In this document: positions 31,960 through 42,645 of the stretch, in pieces
How positions within the stretch are numbered: position 1 is the first letter of the stretch
How the letters are laid out: the number at the start of each line of letters is the position of its first letter
Assembly (NCBI GenBank): GCA_014218235.1
Contig: CM024753.1
Span: 175,002,348-175,066,347 of the forward strand
Length of the DNA: 64,000 nucleotides
Origin: Colocasia esculenta
Lineage: Eukaryota; Streptophyta; Magnoliopsida; Alismatales; Araceae
Direction of reading: 5' to 3'
Made by a program: the position numbers and the translations under genes
Notes under the pieces: model-generated
Seen by the model: only the letters and a program-made list of their open reading frames with translations
Told to the model about the DNA's origin: nothing
Database searches by the model: none

Positions 31960-33660
31960 TTATTATCCATTTCTTATGTCTTGTTGGGCATGTCATTATG
32001 ATATGTCCTAACTTGTTGCAGTGACTACAGCAGGATAATTTGGTTACTTTTTCTATATATCTGAAATCAGCTTTGTATACTGTATCTTGTTCAGGTATAA
32101 ATTTTGGTGTTGGATATGTTTTAGGATAAATTATGGTTTCTTCATTATCTGGGGTGTATATCCTAATCTATTTTCTTCTTACCTGATCTTCTAGCACCTT
32201 TTAATATGAGGGAGTTTTTACCATTAGTGAATTTTTCTAATGTGCTAGATAACTGTATATTTTCTCTGTTAGTGTTTTGATTTCAGTTTTCAGTTCATCT
32301 GAACTTACTTGTTTCTCTAATTTAGTTATTTGTTCATTCTTAGCTTTTAGGTCTTCACATATAGTTCATTTCTTCTTTTAAGTTCAGTTATTTGACTTTC
32401 TAATTGTTCATTTTTGATTTTAGATCTGAGTTTGTATTTTCTATATAGACTATGTTTTTCTTGCTTACTTTTAATAATTTGGTTACTTCTTTATATTTTT
32501 CATATAGTTCATTGAAAGCCTCTTCTAAACTATCAGAATCTGAATCATTGCATGAATCAAAAGAGGAGTCAGAAGTTACCTTATCTTCAATATTTGCCAT
32601 GAAGGCCAAGTTGGCCTCTTCTTCATCACTGCAGGAGCTTAACTCACTATCTGAGTCACTACTGTTTTCCCATGCTGCTGCCATTGCCTTCTTCTTGTAC
32701 TTTCTGAACTTCTTGGAACTGTCCTTCTTCCTGAACTTCGGCTTCTTTAAATTAGGACACTCAGTCTTAATGTGTCCTGGCTTCTTACATTCATAGCAGA
32801 TGGGTTCTCCTTTCTTTATTTCTTTTCCATCTGGCTTCTTGAATTCCTTATTCCTTTTGAAGTGCCTTCTACCAGATTGGAATTTCTTCTTCTTAGCCAG
32901 AATTCGCTGTAATTTTCTAGATAGCATAGCTTCCTCATTCTCGCTGTCTGCATCACTTTCGCTTTCAGCTGAACTTGCATATGGTGAATCTTCTTCAGCT
33001 TTTAAGGCGTTGAGTGCTCCTTTCTGCTTGAAGACTCTCCTAGCCTTTCCATGTTGATCTCATGGGCCATGAGGGACCCAATGAGCTTTTCTACAGACAT
33101 TCTCTTCAGGTCATTAGCTTCTTCTATTGCTGTGACCTTTGGGTCCATGAGGACGGTAAGGATCTAAGTATCTTCCTCACCATGTCTCCCATCTCATAGG
33201 TTTTCCCCAGACTAGCTAGTCCATTTGTGATGTCAGTGAACCGTTGAACATTTGAGTTATGGACTCACTTGACTGCATCTGAAATCTTTCATATTGAGTG
33301 ACAAGAATGTCGACTCTTGTTTCCTTTACTTTGTCTGTGCCTTCATAAGTAATCCTGAGCTTTTCCCACATTTCCATTAAGGATTTGCAGGCTGAAACTC
33401 TGTTGAATTCCTTCTTACTTAGAGCACAGCATAGGATTCTCTTTGCTTTGCAATTTAGGGAAATCTTCTTCCTGTCTCATCTGTCCATTGTGCTTTCTCA
33501 TTTGTGACTAACAAATCACCTTCTTCTACTATGGACCAATTTGATAGTCGTGCCCTTGTAGAAAGTATTCCATTTTGGTCTTCCAGTAAGGATAATCTTC
33601 ACCATCGAAGAGAGGGGGTCGGTTGACAGACTGACCTTCAAAGTTACCTTGGGCTGCCAT
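31960..33660 (-). pseudogene. gag: copia1 gag
   Basis: The ATG at 33660 gives MAAQGNFEGQSVNRPPLFDG and EDYPYWKTKMEYFLQG, the standard start of copia gag in this lineage. After many stops the frame is open again at 32927-32400 with a CX2CX4HX4C knuckle (CYECKKPGHIKTEC) and an acidic serine-rich tail ending in a coiled segment (EEAFNELYEKYKEVTKLLK). It begins about 60 bases after the PBS. Confidence 0.85.
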
Positions 33661-33709
33661 GGATCTTTACTCTTCAGATCGTTGGATTCTTTCTTTGTCG
33701 AAGAGGCTC

Positions 33710-33721
33710 GCTCTGATACCA
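33710..33721 (-). other. copia1 primer binding site
   Basis: TGGTATCAGAGC on minus, two bases from the 5' LTR end, is complementary to the 3' end of plant initiator methionine tRNA, the usual primer of copia elements. Confidence 0.9.
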
Positions 33722-33723
33722 CT

Positions 33724-35896
33724 TGTTGCCCGATTGACGAGCCCAGAGGGGGGGTGAATGGGTCTTTAAAAATTTATCTAGAAGATACCTGAAACTAAAA
33801 ACATCACACAAACGTTCTTCGAAGTAGGTTAGTGACTATTAGTTTAAATATCAAACAAACAAAGGAGACAATCACACAACACAGGTTTATCCTGGTTCGG
33901 ACCTCCTTTCCTTAGGAGTCCTACGTCCAGTCCCTGAGCAACAACTCAGGATTTCACTAACTAAGGTACAGTCCCCCTAAAGACGCTACAACACCCATCT
34001 CAGCTGGTCTTCCTTCACCCGAAGGGAATAACACCCTGGACCCACCACCAGTCTTCCTTCACAACCGAAGGGAACACACCCTGGATACCACACCGGGTCT
34101 TCCTTCACAATCGAAGGGAACAACACCCTGGATACCACCAGGTCTTCCTTCACAATCGAAGGGAACAACACCCTGGATACCACCAGGTCTTCCTTCACAA
34201 CCGAAGGGAACAACACAAAGAAAAAGAATGACTTTCAAGCCCCTAGATCAAGCTATTGACAAGCAAGGATCTGAAGCAACTAGAACTGAGATCAAAGAGA
34301 CTTAAACAAGGCACACTCTCAGAACTACACGGGCTCTCTCAAGATTTTCACGAACTAGTGGAGAGCAAATGAGCAAAAGCTAAGTGGAGTGAAGTTCTTG
34401 GCTCTGGACTTTCTTCAGAAGAATTTGAATGCTTGAATGCACGATCTCTGTGTTTCTTCTGTTCTTCTGACTTGAATTATATCTTCAATTTGAAATGTAG
34501 ACGTTGAAGTGTCCGTTGTCTCTCTTTTGAGTAGTCATTAGACTGAATGACATCTGGAGTCTTGGAAGCTTCCAGTCAACAGTCTTTTAATCACTTGAGC
34601 ACGCAAAGAGATGAGATCTTCAGAAATATCCATTGGCTTCTATTTGTTTAACGTTGTGCCATGAAGCTAGATCAGAGGTCTGCACAAATGTCAATCTCAA
34701 ATAGCAGACAGCTAAGCTGTCTCTGATGTCAGTCAACGTCAGTAGCAATAGACATGAAAATAGTAATGCAAAATAGTTTAAGTCTAAAGGACGTAATCAG
34801 AGTAGGCACGATATAGTCTGCATGCATGCAGAGATACGTTCAGATCTCATAAATGCAAAAGCGTTAGAGGGATGTCTACGTGGACTTTGACTAGTCAATG
34901 CTTTCAAGATGAATAAGATATCATGATATGAAATCGATGACTATATGACTTATGAAATTGTTATGAATAAGTCAGGTTGACCAAATCGTTATGAGACAGA
35001 AGAAATCGTTGTGAAACACTTAATAAATCGTTATAGAAAGCAAATCGTTGTGTTCTGAAGAAATCAATGTGAAACACTTACCAAATCGTTACAACAAGCA
35101 AGTCGTTACGAGTTCTAAAGAAATCGTTGCGATAACTTATAGAGTCGTTGTGACGAGAAAGTCGTTACGGGCTCTGAAGAAATCGTTACGGTAACTTATA
35201 GAGTCGTTGTGACGAGCAAGTCGTTACGGGCTCTAAAGAAATCGTTGTGATGACTTATAGAGTCGTTGCGACAGGCAAGTCGTTATGATCTCTAAAGAAA
35301 TCGTTACGGTAACTTATAGAGTCGTTGTGACGAGCAAGTCATTACGGGCTCTAAAGAAATCGTTGCGATAACTTATAGAGTCGTTATGACAGACAAGTCG
35401 TTACGATCTCTAAAGAAATCGTTACGGTAACTTATAGAGTCGTTGTGACGAGCAAGTCGTTACGGGCTCTAAAGAAATCGTTGCGATAACTTATAGAGTC
35501 GTTATGATAGGCAAGTCGTTACGATCTCTAAAGAAATCGTTACGGTAACTTATAGAGTCGTTACGGCATCGATTTGTTTGAAACAACATGACTTTTTAGC
35601 CAGATAGGAAATGTTATTGTAATTCCATTGAAATCGATATGCTTATAAAGAAATCGTTATGACCTTCAATAGAATCGATATGGACTTAGAGAAATATCAT
35701 GTTGACAAGATTAAGGCTTCAGAGAAGTAATGCATACCTTTATTCGGCTTGTTGACCTTGGTATTTTTCCTGTACTTAAGACTTATGAATATTCATTAGA
35801 TATAATTGATAACCTTTTGTTTGGGTTTGTAATCATAAAAAAAATATATATATGTATGTAATTAATTAAGATTACATGGGGACAGACTGGTCATCA
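33724..35896 (-). repeat. copia1 5' LTR
   Basis: Same sequence as 22296-24479 with small differences. It has five 45-bp units (about 34000-34215) and one 59-bp unit fewer. Confidence 0.95.
35080..35575. repeat. 59-bp satellite-like array in copia1 5' LTR
   Basis: Eight landmarks at 59-base steps (35139 to 35552), with the same 118-base alternation as in the other LTR. The diverged leading unit present in the 3' LTR (AAGTCGTTATGATCACTAAAG) is missing here. Confidence 0.9.
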
Positions 35897-36039
35897 AAAG
35901 AGTCATGTGAATAACTTAAATTAATTAAAATATGTCCAAGATTTATCAGCTTCATTTACTGTGTTAGGAGAGTTAACAAGCATGAGTTCACTGTAGAAAA
36001 CAAGACTTGCAAAAATAGGGATGAAAAACTTCAGAACGC

Positions 36040-36240
36040 GACGTACCCATATGAAGGTCGCGACGGGGTGACAACAGAACGCGACAGGGTCGTTTGAGGA
36101 TCGCGATAAGTCATTCAGATCAGGCGGCCAGAATGCGACAGTTTACCCTGTTGCGATTAGATCACGACAAGGTCCTATGTCGCAACGGCCCTGAGAACGC
36201 AGCCTATCATCTCGTTACGTTCTCAGGTCCTACGCCTGAG
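36040..36240. repeat. GCGAC hairpin cluster in S1 (decayed)
   Basis: Same position and wording as the cluster in S2 at 44255-44450, but many CG have become TG or CA (for example AATGCGACAG, CACGACAAGG), consistent with loss by cytosine deamination in an older copy. Confidence 0.65.
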
Positions 36241-36904
36241 TCGAGCGGGAAAAAGGACAGAGCCTCGGATTGCGGGCCAACTTTCTATCTTTTGACACAA
36301 GGTCGTTCATAAAATCATAACTAATTGTACAGTCGATGAAAAATCATGAAACCAGCTAAGAATCGATCTAGACATGAAAGGGTACTCCTAGTAATTAGGA
36401 ATAAGCATGGTCTCGACATGATTCAAATAGGTTAATTCATAAGGTGCATGATACAGTACACAGTTGAGATCAACGATTTAATTCGCAAGATAGGATGGAT
36501 GAAAATTAGGGCTTTCAGGGGTGAAAGTTCCCTAACGATCATCAGTGTCTCCATTAAAAATTTCAAGGCATGGGATAGAGTATTCAAGAAGATATAAATT
36601 AAACATGAAGGTTCCGGTCAAGGTGTTTGCAGAACTTCAAAATTCAAGAAGAAAAATTGGCGATGGAAAATTATGAAACTTGAAGGTTTTGTTCTAGTAC
36701 ATGGAACAATCTACAGTCGAAAATTTCTTAGTTTTGCTCGTGAGAATGCCTACCTTTAGTCATTTTCCTTCTCTAGGGCTAGAACTTGAAGAACGGGGAT
36801 GAGAGCTTGAGAAGTTCTTCTCCTCAGAGATCTCCTCCTCCTTGGCCTCTTCTCCTGGTCCAGAAACCTTGGCAATGAGCTAGGGCTGGCCATGGGGGAT
36901 TTAG

Positions 36905-36920
36905 GAGAGTATTTATGCTT
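36905..36920 (-). promoter_or_regulatory. TATA-like box of S1 LTR
   Basis: On minus GCATAAATACTC, about 750 bases from the minus-strand LTR start. The homologous site in S2 is a stronger TATATAAATA. Downstream on minus is an AAAATGACTAAAG|GTAGGC donor-like site shared with S2. Confidence 0.45.
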
Positions 36921-37666
36921 CCTATGTTTCTATTTTCTAATAGGATTCTAACTCCTATTAAATTCCGAGATTTCCTATTTAATTCCACATTCTATGCTTT
37001 CCACTTCCTATTTGGGTGGCCAACCCATTAGGGTAGGTTTATGAATCCAATTCCAACACAATCTACTTATTTTAATACTTTAATACCCCTTTTCTATTTA
37101 GGTAATATTTAAGTTACGAATTTATGGTATTTTCCTATTATTCTTCTTTTAAAAATCCTTATTTTGGCCCAATAATATCTAGAGGGTCCATTTAACAAAG
37201 CCCATTCTTAATGGAATTTAACTTATGGGAATCTCCCCTTTTTAATTAGGGAATAATAGAAATTTTGAATTTTTTATTATATTTTTCTTGAATTTATTCA
37301 TGGGCTATGAGAGGTCCATTGGTTCAATTCCGATAATGGGTAATCATTTAATGATATTGGAAGTCTCTCCGACAAGTTCGTTTAATTATGGGCGCGTTAT
37401 TTTTCCATGTTAACGGTTTTCTGACTAGTTTCCTAATTTGGATAATTAGTCACATTGTGACGTACACTGGCCAATCAGATTTTTCGTTGCTTGAATTTCT
37501 TAGTAGAACACTTAGGAATAATGTCTGGGGTTGATTATAATTTTAAAGGAATTTCAGATGTAGTCTTGCACATACGATAGTGGTACGTATGTTTTTATTA
37601 TTTCGATTTAAAGAAATTATTATTTCAAAATTTTTAAATATTAAATTTTCGGATTGCTACAGGTCG

Positions 37667-38600
37667 CATTGTACATGTTAATATTTATTTCAACCCAAAA
37701 AGGGAGAGTCATCTCAGTTCACCACTAGCGTGTCCGAGTCAATCTTAGGTTTATTTTGCTTCTGCAGCACTCAGGCTAGAGATTGCTCCGTGCCAAGAGT
37801 CCTACATTCCTTCCCCTGTCATTAAAAGTCACCTTAAGCAAAGATCATCACACACTCACATGGCAAGCTTAGTCGGCTCCTCTAGCAAACATTGTTGCTA
37901 CTTAGGCCATATCTGGGAGGTGCAAAAGCTATTCTCTTCTTTACTCGGTCGAAGTGTAAAGGCAAAAGCTATTTGGGCAAGGCGACCAACCTAAGCACAT
38001 CTTGATGAGAGGAAATCTCAAATAGGGATGGTCAATCAAGCCTACAAAAGAAAAGCAAAATAAAAAATAAAAAGAAGAGCAAATAAATAAAAATTGAGGA
38101 ATAGGGGCATGGCAAAGAGTGGCAGTACAGTTCCCTGCGGGACGCCCTTGAGCCCAGTCGTATGCATCCCCCAAACAAGAAATAGGCAAAAATATGAAAT
38201 TACCAAAATTCCCTACACAACAGATCGAATATCTAAGAGGAGTGCCGTGGAAGGAAGCTAAGACTAATTTGTCCTTTAAAACTTGCACAAGACTTATCCT
38301 CAATCTTTCTTCCATTTCTTCCTATAAAGCTTGACCGTTTTCCAGATATGGCCTTTGTAGCGGCACCACAAGCTAGGGTCAACTAACTACAGGATGCCAC
38401 CATCTTAATGCACATCTGACCTTTCGGTGGTCTTTAATGAAAGGGGAATGAATGGGGACCCTTTGCCAGCAGTTTGATTTTGCTTTAGTGCTGTAATATC
38501 AAGGATGAGTGTCTTTCGTTTCATGTGTCTTTGGCTTCAACGTTATTCAAAATCCAAAAAATTAGATATAAAAAAACTCCAAAAATTAGATATTCCAAAA
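37667..38600 (+). other. Element A internal non-coding DNA after S1
   Basis: It aligns with 49340-50230 of element B, including ATCTCAGTTCA, TTTATTTTGCTTCTGCA and a block around AAAGAGTGGCAGTACAGTTC. No gene is evident on either strand. The homology fades near 38540, before the antisense gene begins. Confidence 0.65.
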
Positions 38601-38781
38601 ATCCCCAAAAAAAGAGGGGCTTTTGAAAAGCACAATGATGTACTCAGTCTATTTAGATCTCGTGCCACACTCGTGTCAATCACAATTCCATTCAAACACG
38701 CACAAAATTGACACAAAGATAAAAGATCCACTCATAAGAGCATCATGTACAAAGATAAGAGGGAGGTGGCTCACAAACTCC

Positions 38782-41667
38782 TCACTGTCCACCACCACTC
38801 TCCCCTGATCCCTCCTGCTTGTCGGGTGGGGGCGGCATTTCACTGAAACCCCTAACACTCCGAGCGCTAGTCTCTCCGGCTAAGCGCCTCTCCTCCTCCT
38901 CGTTCCTCCGCCGACTGGAGGAACCGACCAAAAATTGCCTGACCAAAACACCACTCGCTCCACTAACTCCGGTCCTGCTCCGTGTCTGACCTATGTTTGT
39001 CACTATGCCCCGAAGCTCCCGGGCCAGGGACTGCTGCACGACCAGCTCAGTGCGCAGGCGGGTCAACTCTACCTGATCTACTACAGGCCCCTGCGTGCGC
39101 AGCAGCGCCAACTCCCTCGTCAGCTCCTCTACCTACGTGCGCAGCCAGTCCCTCTCTGCTACTGCCATCTCTGTCTGAAGGCACCGCTCGATAGCCGATG
39201 CTGTCGCCGCATCAACCTGCTCCTGCAACTGGGCCGCCCGGTCAGTGGCAGTCCTCAACTCGGTCACCTGTGGCAAATCAAGTCAGTACCAAGTGTAAAC
39301 AAAATTCAATTCAAATTACTGCTATACTTACTCTCTCTGTCAGCTTGGCTTGTGCCTCCTCGGCCCTCCCCACTACGCTCGCCAGCCGGTCCTCTAGATC
39401 CGACTGGGAGCCCTCTATTTCTGCCCTAGATGAGGATGCACCGGCCTCTCCGCACGCTGCACATACAACACTTGTCAGTTTCCCAATTAGCTAAAAGAAA
39501 TTGGTGAGTTACTGAAGTCTGAGTAAGTACTTACCAGTTGCTCTACCTCTCTCCAAGCTGCCTCCCGATCCTGCACCGCCGAGTGCAGCAGGGCCTGAAG
39601 CGAGGCAATCTCCCTAGTGACGTCTACCTGCAAATCATCAAAAATATGTCAGCTCAATCCAATTAGAACAATTTAAAAGGTTTGGGTTTAGAATTTTACC
39701 TGTCGCCTCGCACCCATGTAGACCCTCGCCCCGTACTTTAAGGCGAATGCCTGCAAGTACGCGTTGTCGGACTCGGCGTCTGACCGGACCCGTCGGCCTC
39801 TGTGCTCCCAGTCTGCTATCTGCTCACGGGCCCGCTCATGCCAGTCGGTAGTGTTGTGAAGTCCTGGGAAGATCCGGCCAGGCCTAGGGGTCCGGCCTCG
39901 GCTGGGGAACTCCACTGCACTCTGACGTAGGCCGAGCGTCCTCTGAGTCAGATACAGGTGGAGAGGTAGCACAAGGTTTAGAGCATGCACCCACACCGTC
40001 CTACCGAAGTAGGGGCGGGCTGGCTCCAACCAGGGCTGTCCCTCGTCCACCTCCTCAAGATATGGCTACCACACCACCTGCACATCAAACACCTCTTGTC
40101 AGTAGCCAAGCAGTTAATTCAAATCTAATGAACCCAGAAAGGGTAGAGCACTCACATCAAGTTAGGGGTAGACGTCAATAGCGTCCTAGATGGACGCAAG
40201 CTGCTCCTCCAGTGGGTGCGTGTCGCGGCACGGCACCCAGCGTCGAGCTATGGGCACGAAGCCCGGTCGCTCCAATGTCCCCCTCCTCAGGCTGGGAAGG
40301 TGAAGGTAGGTCCAGACCTGCAAGAACATGAAGCCTCAGTCAGATCTCAATTATAATATCAAAGGGCTGTTTAAGTGAAGAAGCAAAGGAAAAGAAGAGT
40401 ACCTGAAGGAAAGGGTAGAAGCCGCTGATGGTCGTCTACTTGTCGGAGGAACCCAAGCTCTCGAACTGGTGCGCCAGGAACACCGCTCCCCACGCATAGC
40501 TCCCCACTTGGTCCAAATCCTCTAACAGGGGCAGGAACCGACAGTGGACTGGGTCACCCCTCGTGGAAAACAAGAGTCTACCAAGGAAGAAGGTGAGGAA
40601 GCGCCGCAGGTCCAGATCTGCCTAAACCCCTGGCTCATCAGCTAGTACCTCCCTACAACCCCTCTCCAGCCTCTGCAGCTGCTCCTCCACAGTCTCGGCC
40701 ACCTCCCTACCAGTCTGGAATAGCCCTAGACTCTCCTGCAGCTCCACTCTAGAGATGAGAGAAGACCTGGGACCTACAGTCAAGTCTAGAAGTCTACGTG
40801 CCAATCCCTGGTAACATGGGTAGGTGAACCCACTCACCGGACGCCCATGTACCCTCAGACCTGTGATCCTACTGACGTCCTCCAAGCTGGGGATCATATG
40901 TCCCCATGGAAGCACGAAGGCAGTCGCCTCGGTGTCCCACCTGCTACGTAAAGCCTCAGTGAGAGGGGCGTCCGCCCTCATCCTCTCCATGCGGAGCACC
41001 TCCCCAAACCCCATGTCGTCCAACCTCCCCCTCTGGAATCCCGGGAGGGCCAGGTATACCGCCAGCACGAGGAGCCACGAGACCCGGACCCTCATATCTC
41101 CCCGCAACCACAAAAGAGCAATCTGTCAGCACATTCATGCACTTCTTCAGCTCTCGGCTAAGGTCGCGCCGGCCAAGGGGGCCGCGACCTTGTCCCGACG
41201 CCCCGATGCGTCGCGACAGTGTCGCGACCATCTTGATGACCGCGACCTTGTCGCGACAGCCTTCGGCGGTCGCAACAAGGTCATGGCCCCTGATTCTGTC
41301 ACGACAGCTGGTGTCACGACGGGACGAGCCGTCGCGTTCTCAGACGCGTACCGACCTGCGTTTTCCTTGTCCAGCGGCCTCTCTTCTGGGTGAATCACCC
41401 TACATTTTCCCTCTTTGGGGCATCTTCATTGCACATGCACCACAAATCAAGGGCTTAGGGCATTGGGGACTTACCTTTTTCATGGCGGCTTCTCGTGCCA
41501 TTGCCGCCGCCTCAACATCCACCACAGCGCCTCTTCCTCCGCCATCTCCACCTCTGGGACTTCCTCCATTGCCGGAGGAGCCTCCTCTCGCCGCCGGGAG
41601 GGCTCCTCGCTTTAGCCTTCTTCCCCCTTCCACCGTCGCCACCGCCGCTTCCACCTCCTTCCATCGC
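38782..41667 (-). pseudogene. Captured plant mobile domain (PMD) gene, antisense in element A, introns kept
   Basis: Minus-strand exons read: 1 near 41667-41475 (Gly/Arg-rich, ends AAAAAG|GTAAGT), 2 from about 41113 to 40403, then 40317-40156, 40077-39700, 39627-39535, 39456-39332 and 39267-38782. Five introns of 64-85 bases have GT...AG borders (CAG|GT at several). Exon 2 carries the PMD signature: LTEALRSRWDTEATAFVLPW, SLEDVSRITGLRVHGRPVSG. Exons 4-7 encode DWHERAREQIADWEHRGRRV and a coiled coil ending ESGGGQ. At least six in-frame stops, five of them TAG, kill it. Antisense extra ORFs are known in Tat elements such as Grande. The role of PMD proteins in elements is unclear. Confidence 0.7.
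41140..41345. repeat. TCGCGAC cluster between PMD exons 1 and 2
   Basis: The plus strand has AAGGTCGCGCC, GTGTCGCGACC, TTGTCGCGACAG, GTCACGACGGG and CCGTCGCGTTC within about 200 bases, inside the putative first intron. Confidence 0.6.
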
Positions 41668-41669
41668 CA

Positions 41670-42550
41670 CCAAAGAGAGGGAGAAAGAGAGAGGAGAGAG
41701 TGAGAAGAGAGGAAGAGTGAAGGAGCAAGTAAGAAAGAGAGAATGTAGGGAGAGAGGGGAATCAGAGCAAGAGAGGAGAAATCGCCTGAGTAGTGAGCTT
41801 GTGAGCATGAATCTGTGTGTGTTGCTAATCGCCGGATAGGCCGTTAAGTTAGATAAGTTTCGGAATGATGGATTCAGGCCTATACTGTGGTTGCGGGTAG
41901 TCTCTTGACCCTTCTTATTCAGCTTAACAATATTACCTTGATATATTTTCTATTTTCTCATTTTCTTTGCATTTGATTTAATGATTTCTTTTCCTTTAGC
42001 CCAATGCATCATGTAGGACTTTGAGCATCACGACTCATCCCTGCTATTGATGAGCTCTTGTTGAGTACCCAACCATTCTTCATGTTTTTAACAAGAAATC
42101 CTATTCCACTCTGAACGGAAGGTTTGCCTCTGAGCGAGTTGTTCCTACCAGTTTGTCAATAATTTCCTTGTCTGGATTCTCTATGCAATTTTCATCCTTG
42201 TTCCTTTTGATCCATTTTGGTTGCGAACCGCTCCCAAGATAGAGTCATGAGTTACCTGCCTGGCACGCACATGTCCCTCCGAAATGAAACCTACATGCCA
42301 ATCAGCTAGGGTACCTCTCAATCGAGGGGTTGATCGTCCTTTTCTTTCTCCTTCTCGTCCAGACCTATATTTTTCTTGCATTCTGCTCGAGCAGCTAACT
42401 CGGGGCTTTCAAGAAGATTCCAATTGCTTATTGGATAGATTGAGTGTCTCTTTACCTTGGCTCCTACCTTTTCAATCCACTCCACATTGTTTCTGCTTCG
42501 CCGTCATTTCATGACACCTCCGCTACACTTCCACTTCACTCCTTTGCAAA
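41670..42550 (+). other. Element A 3' untranslated DNA beyond the PMD gene
   Basis: On minus 41670-41800 is pyrimidine-rich (CTCTCTCTTTCTC type) and would be a 5' leader for the captured gene. From about 41820 on the plus strand aligns again with element B (50950-51690): GCCGTTAAGTT, CAATATTACCTTGA, GGGTACCTCT. No other gene. Confidence 0.6.
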
Positions 42551-42573
42551 GTGGAAGCCAGGGAGGGGCAATC
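42551..42573 (+). other. Element A polypurine tract
   Basis: GTGGAAGCCAGGGAGGGGCA followed by ATC precedes TGTAGACACC. Element B has GGAGGGGCAATC at the same place. Confidence 0.7.
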
Positions 42574-42645
42574 TGTAGACACCCGATTCTGGCCCATAAG
42601 TTGAACCATATTTCTTGTTATCTTATTGAGCCCCAAGTTGGTCAC
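42574..42645 (+). repeat. Element A 3' LTR, first 72 bases
   Basis: Near-identical to 12611-12682, then interrupted by S2. The remainder must lie in the assembly gap. Confidence 0.85.

Larger units (their letters stand above)
22296..35896 (-). mobile_element. copia1: SIRE-like Ty1/copia retrotransposon with env-like gene
   Basis: Complete 13.6 kb insertion flanked by AAAGA (22291-22295, 35897-35901). LTRs are 22296-24479 and 33724-35896. On minus the order is PBS, gag, protease, integrase, RT-RNase H, long env-like ORF, polypurine tract. The copia gene order (integrase before RT), 2.2 kb LTRs and an extra ORF after pol are typical of the SIRE/Maximus lineage. LTRs differ by a few percent by eye, and coding frames hold many stops, so it is an inactive copy of moderate age. 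S2 near 44096-44120 preserves the empty target site. Confidence 0.95.
18888..37661 (-). mobile_element. S1: long solo LTR, itself containing S3 and copia1
   Basis: The block begins TGTCACGCCCC and ends GGATTGCTACA, flanked by GGTCG on both sides. Without S3, copia1 and their duplications it is about 3.6 kb. The same sequence occurs once in S2 (42646-45175), and I find neither internal coding region nor a second LTR, so a solo LTR fits best. I read it on minus (TGTAGCAATCC...GGGGCGTGACA), because the TATA-like box in both copies points that way. A short non-autonomous element is the alternative. Gypsy families with LTRs this long, such as Tekay/Del, are known; family not assigned. Confidence 0.7.

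Noticed and set aside
29131..33057. Plus-strand open frames within copia1
   Set aside because: They are antisense shadows of pol and gag on the minus strand.
41400..41839. Plus-strand open frames opposite the PMD first exon
   Set aside because: They are shadows of a Gly/Arg-rich exon and a pyrimidine-rich leader on the minus strand.
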